From contig BJOX01000071.1 of NCBI GenBank assembly GCA_009731375.1, positions 532,982 to 596,981 of the forward strand: a stretch of DNA of 64,000 nt, in the 5' to 3' direction. The notes beneath the pieces were generated by a model. That model had not been told where the DNA came from. It did not search any database and worked only from the letters and a program-made list of their open reading frames with translations. A program made the translations under genes and the position numbers. Positions 58,761-64,000 of the stretch are shown here, one piece after another (within the stretch, counting starts at the first letter, position 1; each line of letters opens with the position of its first letter). The stretch comes from Paulinella micropora (Eukaryota; Cercozoa; Imbricatea; Euglyphida).

Positions 58761-59028
58761 CATTCTACACCACCAAGCATTCCGGGTTTCTGGTGCCACT
58801 TTTCTGGGCGTGTGTTGCTTGCCTGTAAAGCCTGGCCTGTGGTGGCCACTTTCTGTGAGCTGCTTTTGGAAAAGCCTGGCCTGTGGTGGCCACTTGTTAG
58901 CTGCTTCCTGAAAAGCCTGGCCTGTGGTGGTGGCCACTTTCTGTGAGCTGCTTCGGGAAAAGCCTGGCCTGTAATGGTGGCCACTTTTTTACACTCCAGA
59001 ACCAGGAAAATCTGGGTGGTGTAGAACG
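58761..59028. mobile_element. Small TIR element with internal tandem repeat
   Basis: 33-base imperfect terminal inverted repeats: CATTCTACACCACCAAGCAT... at 58761-58793 and the complement of CGTTCTACACCACCCAGATT... at 58996-59028 (about 26 of 33 match). Inside are four copies of a unit of about 43 bases starting AAAAGCCTGGCCTGTGGTGG. No ORF and no clear target-site duplication. Confidence 0.65.
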
Positions 59029-59031
59029 GGC

Positions 59032-60161
<1,130 letters not shown>

Positions 60162-63100
60162 ATGGCCAGCGACATTGGCCGTCTACTACTCTCAATGGAT
60201 TACAAATACGCGAAGCACGGAGCTACCACTGTGGCCCTTATGGGACAAGGTAGAATCGCCGAAGACCTGGACAATCCCCGTGGGAATGCCTCTTCGACGG
60301 GCTCTGGCCCGATGTCCCAGGATGGGAGGATGAGGGCTCGCGTATATGACGGAATTCCTGAACCACGTGGAGAGGCTATCTTAGCTGCGCCTCATCCTTC
60401 CTCCCCAAACCTGGCACACGGGTCGGCGCTTCAACATAAGGCGAGCGGCGCTATATGGCAGATGGCACCGCCGCCTCGACGGTACCGGCGGGTAGATCGG
60501 TACGACAAGGACGGGCGTAATCTGATTGTCTGGGGGCTCTCAGAACGCGCCAATCTACAGGAGATCGCCTCCAAAATGAGCGGTCTTGGTCTGGTGGTCC
60601 CGGTAATGGAGTGGCAAGGCCAGCGAATGTTTCGTCACCTGGAGCTGGTCTACGAGGACGATGACAGCAGGCAGACGGCGTTGCAGCAACTCAAACATCT
60701 CAAATTCTTCGGCAGAGGGGTCAATGTGGCCCTTGGGCGCAGGTTCAGGGACAGGGAACGTGTCCGAAGGCTTATTCGCATCCATCTGCGTGGGGAAGCG
60801 GCGGTCCGGAAGGAGGAAGCTGCGACGGGATATCGCGTCTTGCCTCTGCATGAAGAATGTGTCGATGATGTGCAGGTGGTGTCTTCGGAATTGGCTGCCG
60901 ATGCACCTAAGTGTGTGTCTGAGTGTGCTGATGTGCATGTGGTGCCCCTGCATTCGGCGGCCAGTGCAGTGGGGGACCAACCTGCGCAAGCACCTGCAGA
61001 GGGGGGCAGCACGAGGGCGGAAGCCAAGCGCGGCCGTCGGGTCCGGAAACGAGCCAAGAAGCACCGCTCCAAGCAGTTCGATACCGGCTTCAAGCTACTC
61101 GTCGCGAGTCACAACTGGCAGGGTAAAACGGGATACGACAACGTAGGCACGGCGGAATGGGCATCATTCTACAAGCACGAGGGCTGGCTAGTCATCGGGG
61201 CTCAGGAGCACCGCATGGGCAAGAAGCAACTTTCCAAATGCAGCCTGGATGGATTCCGGATTTTTGGAAAACCTGCGGAGGTCAGCGAGAAAAATCGCTG
61301 CAAGGGTGGGGTTCTATTCGCGGTGGCTAACTTCCTTGGTCCGTATTGCAACCTGGTGTCAGCCCCCGTCGACCACCGGCAGCAAGTGTGGCTGCGTATC
61401 GCCTCGGGTGTTACCGGCGCTCAGGATATCTATGTGGGCAACGGCTACTTTCCCCAGGAAACGCAGGAAGAAGAGTCGTCAGAGGCGTATGCGGCCTGGC
61501 AGGCAGCTATAGCTTTTTTTGGAGCCAAAGGTCTTGTGGTCACGGTGGCGGATGCCAACGCGAAGCTCGGGCCGGCATGCAGCCGAAAAGAGGAGGGCAT
61601 CGTCGGTCAGCACGGGGAGGTCGATGATAAGGGAGCACCGGTACGTTCGGAGAACGGCAAGAGACTCGCGGCTGTCCTCGTCGCTACGGGCCTGCGAAAT
61701 CTGAGCGGCTTCTCGTGCCCAGTGGAAGGGTCCTACTGGTGGTCCCGGCGTGAGCAGCGCGGCATGGGCACAGGCAAGCACCTCCTCGATTACATCTGCG
61801 CGTCGCCTGGCTTGGCATCTGGAGCAAAGTTCGGAGTATGCGAAGATGATCTTGATACGGACCACAAGGCAGTATGGGCCGAACTGACGTGGAGCGGCCA
61901 GCGCCGGCCAAAGCGGGCTGCGAAACCTTACAGGTCCTTTCGTGTTGATAAGCTTATTGGTGCTGGTGTCTCGGGTAATGATCACGCTGCGAAGCAAGCG
62001 CTGGATTATCTACGCGACAAGTTCGATGACGTATTCCAGCATTGCCTACAGAAGCTTGGAGTGCATCAGCTGCCTGAGCTTGACCTATCGGGTGGTGCCG
62101 ACAGCCAACGGGTGGTAGATGACGTCACCGAGCGAGTGGCGCAGTCCTTCCGAATGGCGGCGCACCGGGTCCTTGGCTCCAGATGTATACGACCCCGTTT
62201 CACCAACAATTGGTTCGACGGGGAGCTAAAGGAGCTCATTCAGCAGCGCCGGGAGGCCTACGCAGCATACAGGAGGGATGAATCGAATGCGGAAGCCCGT
62301 CTGAATTGGCTACGGCTCCGCAAGCAAATTCGGAAGGCAACTCGGGCCAAGAAGTCCGCCTCCTTCAAGCAAGTGCAGGAAGAAGCGGTCAAATGTCAAC
62401 GCGAGCAATCCTCAAAGCGCTTTTGGCTACTCGCGAAGCGGCTTGGCGGGGCACGCAGAACGAAGGTCTCCGCGCCGGTGCAAAGGGAGGATGGCTCACT
62501 GGCGTGTACGCTGCCGGAAAAGGTCGCTCGGTGGGAGGAATTTCGGAAAAATTCGGTGAAGCCACGGGAAAATCCGGCAAGTGCGGCTGTTGTGGTGGAG
62601 TGCTGTGCAGAAGCAGGCTCGCTGGAGTGGGAGGAAGCCGAAGCTAAGCGGCAGTTCCACTGGAACGATCGCTTCAGAGATGAGGTGGCCCGGGCTATGA
62701 AGGAGCACGAAGTAGGTGAAGACACTTGCGAAGAGCTGGACAAGCCGTTCACGCAAGAGGAGGTCCTTGCAAGGCAACGTGCCCTGAATAACCACAAAGC
62801 TTGTGGCGAGGACAAAGTGAAGAACGAGATGCTCAAGTATGGCGGCGCCTACATCAATGGCTACTTAACGCAGTACTTCAACTGGATTCGAGAAGCCGAG
62901 AGGACTCCAAAAGCTTGGGGCAAGGGAATCATCGTCAATATCCCCAAGGGTGGGGATCCTACGGATCCTGACAACTGGAGGGATATCTCGATTATTAGTT
63001 GCCTTGGTAAGCTGTATCTGTCCTTATTAGCTACTCGTCTAACGCTCTTCGTGGATGGCCCGGATAAGCTACGTCCAGAGCAGGGAGGCTTCCGCCCGGG

Positions 63101-64000
63101 GCGTCGCACTACGGATCAGGTCTTTACCCTTTGGCAGAGGTTGAAGGGGCGTCAGCAGCAGAAGCGGGAGTCGTATGTCCTGTTCGTCGATCTACGCAAG
63201 GCTTTCCCGTCTGTTTGGAGAGATGGCCTATTTGAGAGGCTCTGGAAGCTGGGTGTAAGGGGCAAGTTCTGGCGCACGCTACGCAGGTGCTACGAGCAGA
63301 CTTCGTCGCAAGTGCTAGTTGATGGAGCACTCACCCCCGAAGTACTGGAGGGTGTAGGCGTCCAACAGGGGTCCCCTCTCTCTCCCACACTCTTCAACGT
63401 CTTTATGGATGAGCTGTGTGATCGGCTGGCGAGTGCCCTCAAGATCACGGATGTGAAGCGGCTGAACGACATCAAGGCACTTCTATACGCGGACGACGTG
63501 GCCCTCATCGCTCACAGTCGCACCGAGCTCCAGAAGATGGTCAATGTTGTGGCCAAGTTCGCGGAAGATTACCGGCTGGAAGTCAACTTGAAGCCCGGCA
63601 AGACGGAAATCATGCCCATTTACACGTCGAGCAAGGCGAAACGACCAAGTATCAGGGAGCGAGGTGAGCCCGTGGTGTGGTTTCGCGGCCAGAAGCTTTG
63701 TGTCACCAGTCAGTACAAGTACCTGGGAGTGGTTATCACCGACGACCTGAAGTGGAAGGAGCAGGCCCTGCGGGCTACGCGTGTCACGTCGCCACCGCAG
63801 GTTGGTACTCTTTGTGGTGTGCATGTGAGATACAAGCTAGGTATCGTCTCATGTGCTGGAATCATCTTGTGGGGGCCAAGCTGAAGTACGCCTTCGATGT
63901 CTGGCGTGCCCCCGTATCGCAGCTCACCAAGCTGGAGGCAGCAATGCTGCGCCCCATGAGGATGATTCTCGGCATCAGCCCTAAGACAAGCAAGTGGATT
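60162..64000 (+). CDS. LINE (non-LTR retrotransposon) ORF: endonuclease + reverse transcriptase
   Basis: Starts at ATG 60162 (a GTG precedes it directly). The frame is intact to about 63790 and then shifts. N-terminal part: NLIVWGLSERANLQEIASKM resembles an RRM-like fold, followed by a basic KRGRRVRKRAKKHR. The endonuclease (EEP/APE-type) runs from LLVASHNWQGK through GAQEHRMGKKQ, GNGYFPQE, VADANAKLG to DTDHKAVWAEL. RT motifs: IVNIPKGGDPTDPDNWRDIS, FRPGRRTTDQVF, FVDLRKAFPSVWR, GVQQGSPLSPTLFNVFMDEL, YADDVALIAHS, YKYLGVVI. After about 63790 the LINE-type sequence (AKLKYAFDVWRAP) continues in another frame to the window edge, while the original frame stops at 63884. The element is therefore one frameshift from intact and continues beyond the window. 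Confidence 0.9.

Overview
The window is eukaryotic genomic DNA, most likely from an alga or other protist. This rests on gene content and architecture; no rRNA or marker gene is present. Short exons with GT/AG borders lie in introns made almost wholly of simple repeats. There is one LTR-type (Ty3/gypsy-like) retroelement, one LINE, foldback elements, and two separate blocks derived from DNA viruses. Runs of N, several next to poly-G or poly-C, mark scaffold gaps.

Layout. 1-6078: AT-rich, decayed virus-derived segment with a Lys-rich repeat protein, a CEH/CxxC zinc protein, a second Cys-rich protein, and a primase-helicase (archaeo-eukaryotic primase plus SF3 helicase) broken by four internal stops and a frameshift. 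6079-6600: GATA microsatellite and a minisatellite. About 6.8-13.8 kb: GC-richer compact virus-like block with two F-box-like zinc proteins, two zinc-ribbon proteins, a Tyr/Cys-rich protein and an intact 925-residue primase-helicase. A long hairpin sits in its divergent intergenic region. About 14-28.7 kb: multi-ORF gypsy-like retroelement (gag, ORF X, pol, membrane-anchored ORF Y, ORF Z) behind a triplicated leader. 28.7-30.7 kb: non-coding, with a foldback element. 31-35.8 kb: minus-strand host exons for secreted Cys-rich and Ser/Pro-rich proteins, including a duplicated knottin-like module. 36-41.9 kb: repeats with two candidate plus-strand exons. 41.9-42.05 kb: one plus-strand ABCA-transporter exon. 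42.7-58.4 kb: one minus-strand gene of at least twelve phase-compatible exons of 38-96 nt. 58.76-59.03 kb: small TIR element. 60.16 kb to the end: LINE with endonuclease and reverse transcriptase.

The most unusual feature is in the host introns. Many short exons are flanked upstream by repeated partial copies of their own 5' edge with the acceptor site, and downstream by partial copies of their 3' edge with the donor site. The copies are separated by microsatellites. I call these 'exon-edge echoes'. The same architecture recurs at independent exons with different microsatellites, so it looks like a general mode of intron growth in this genome.

The exon model was built by eye from splice signals, open frames and phase; no transcript or database evidence was available.
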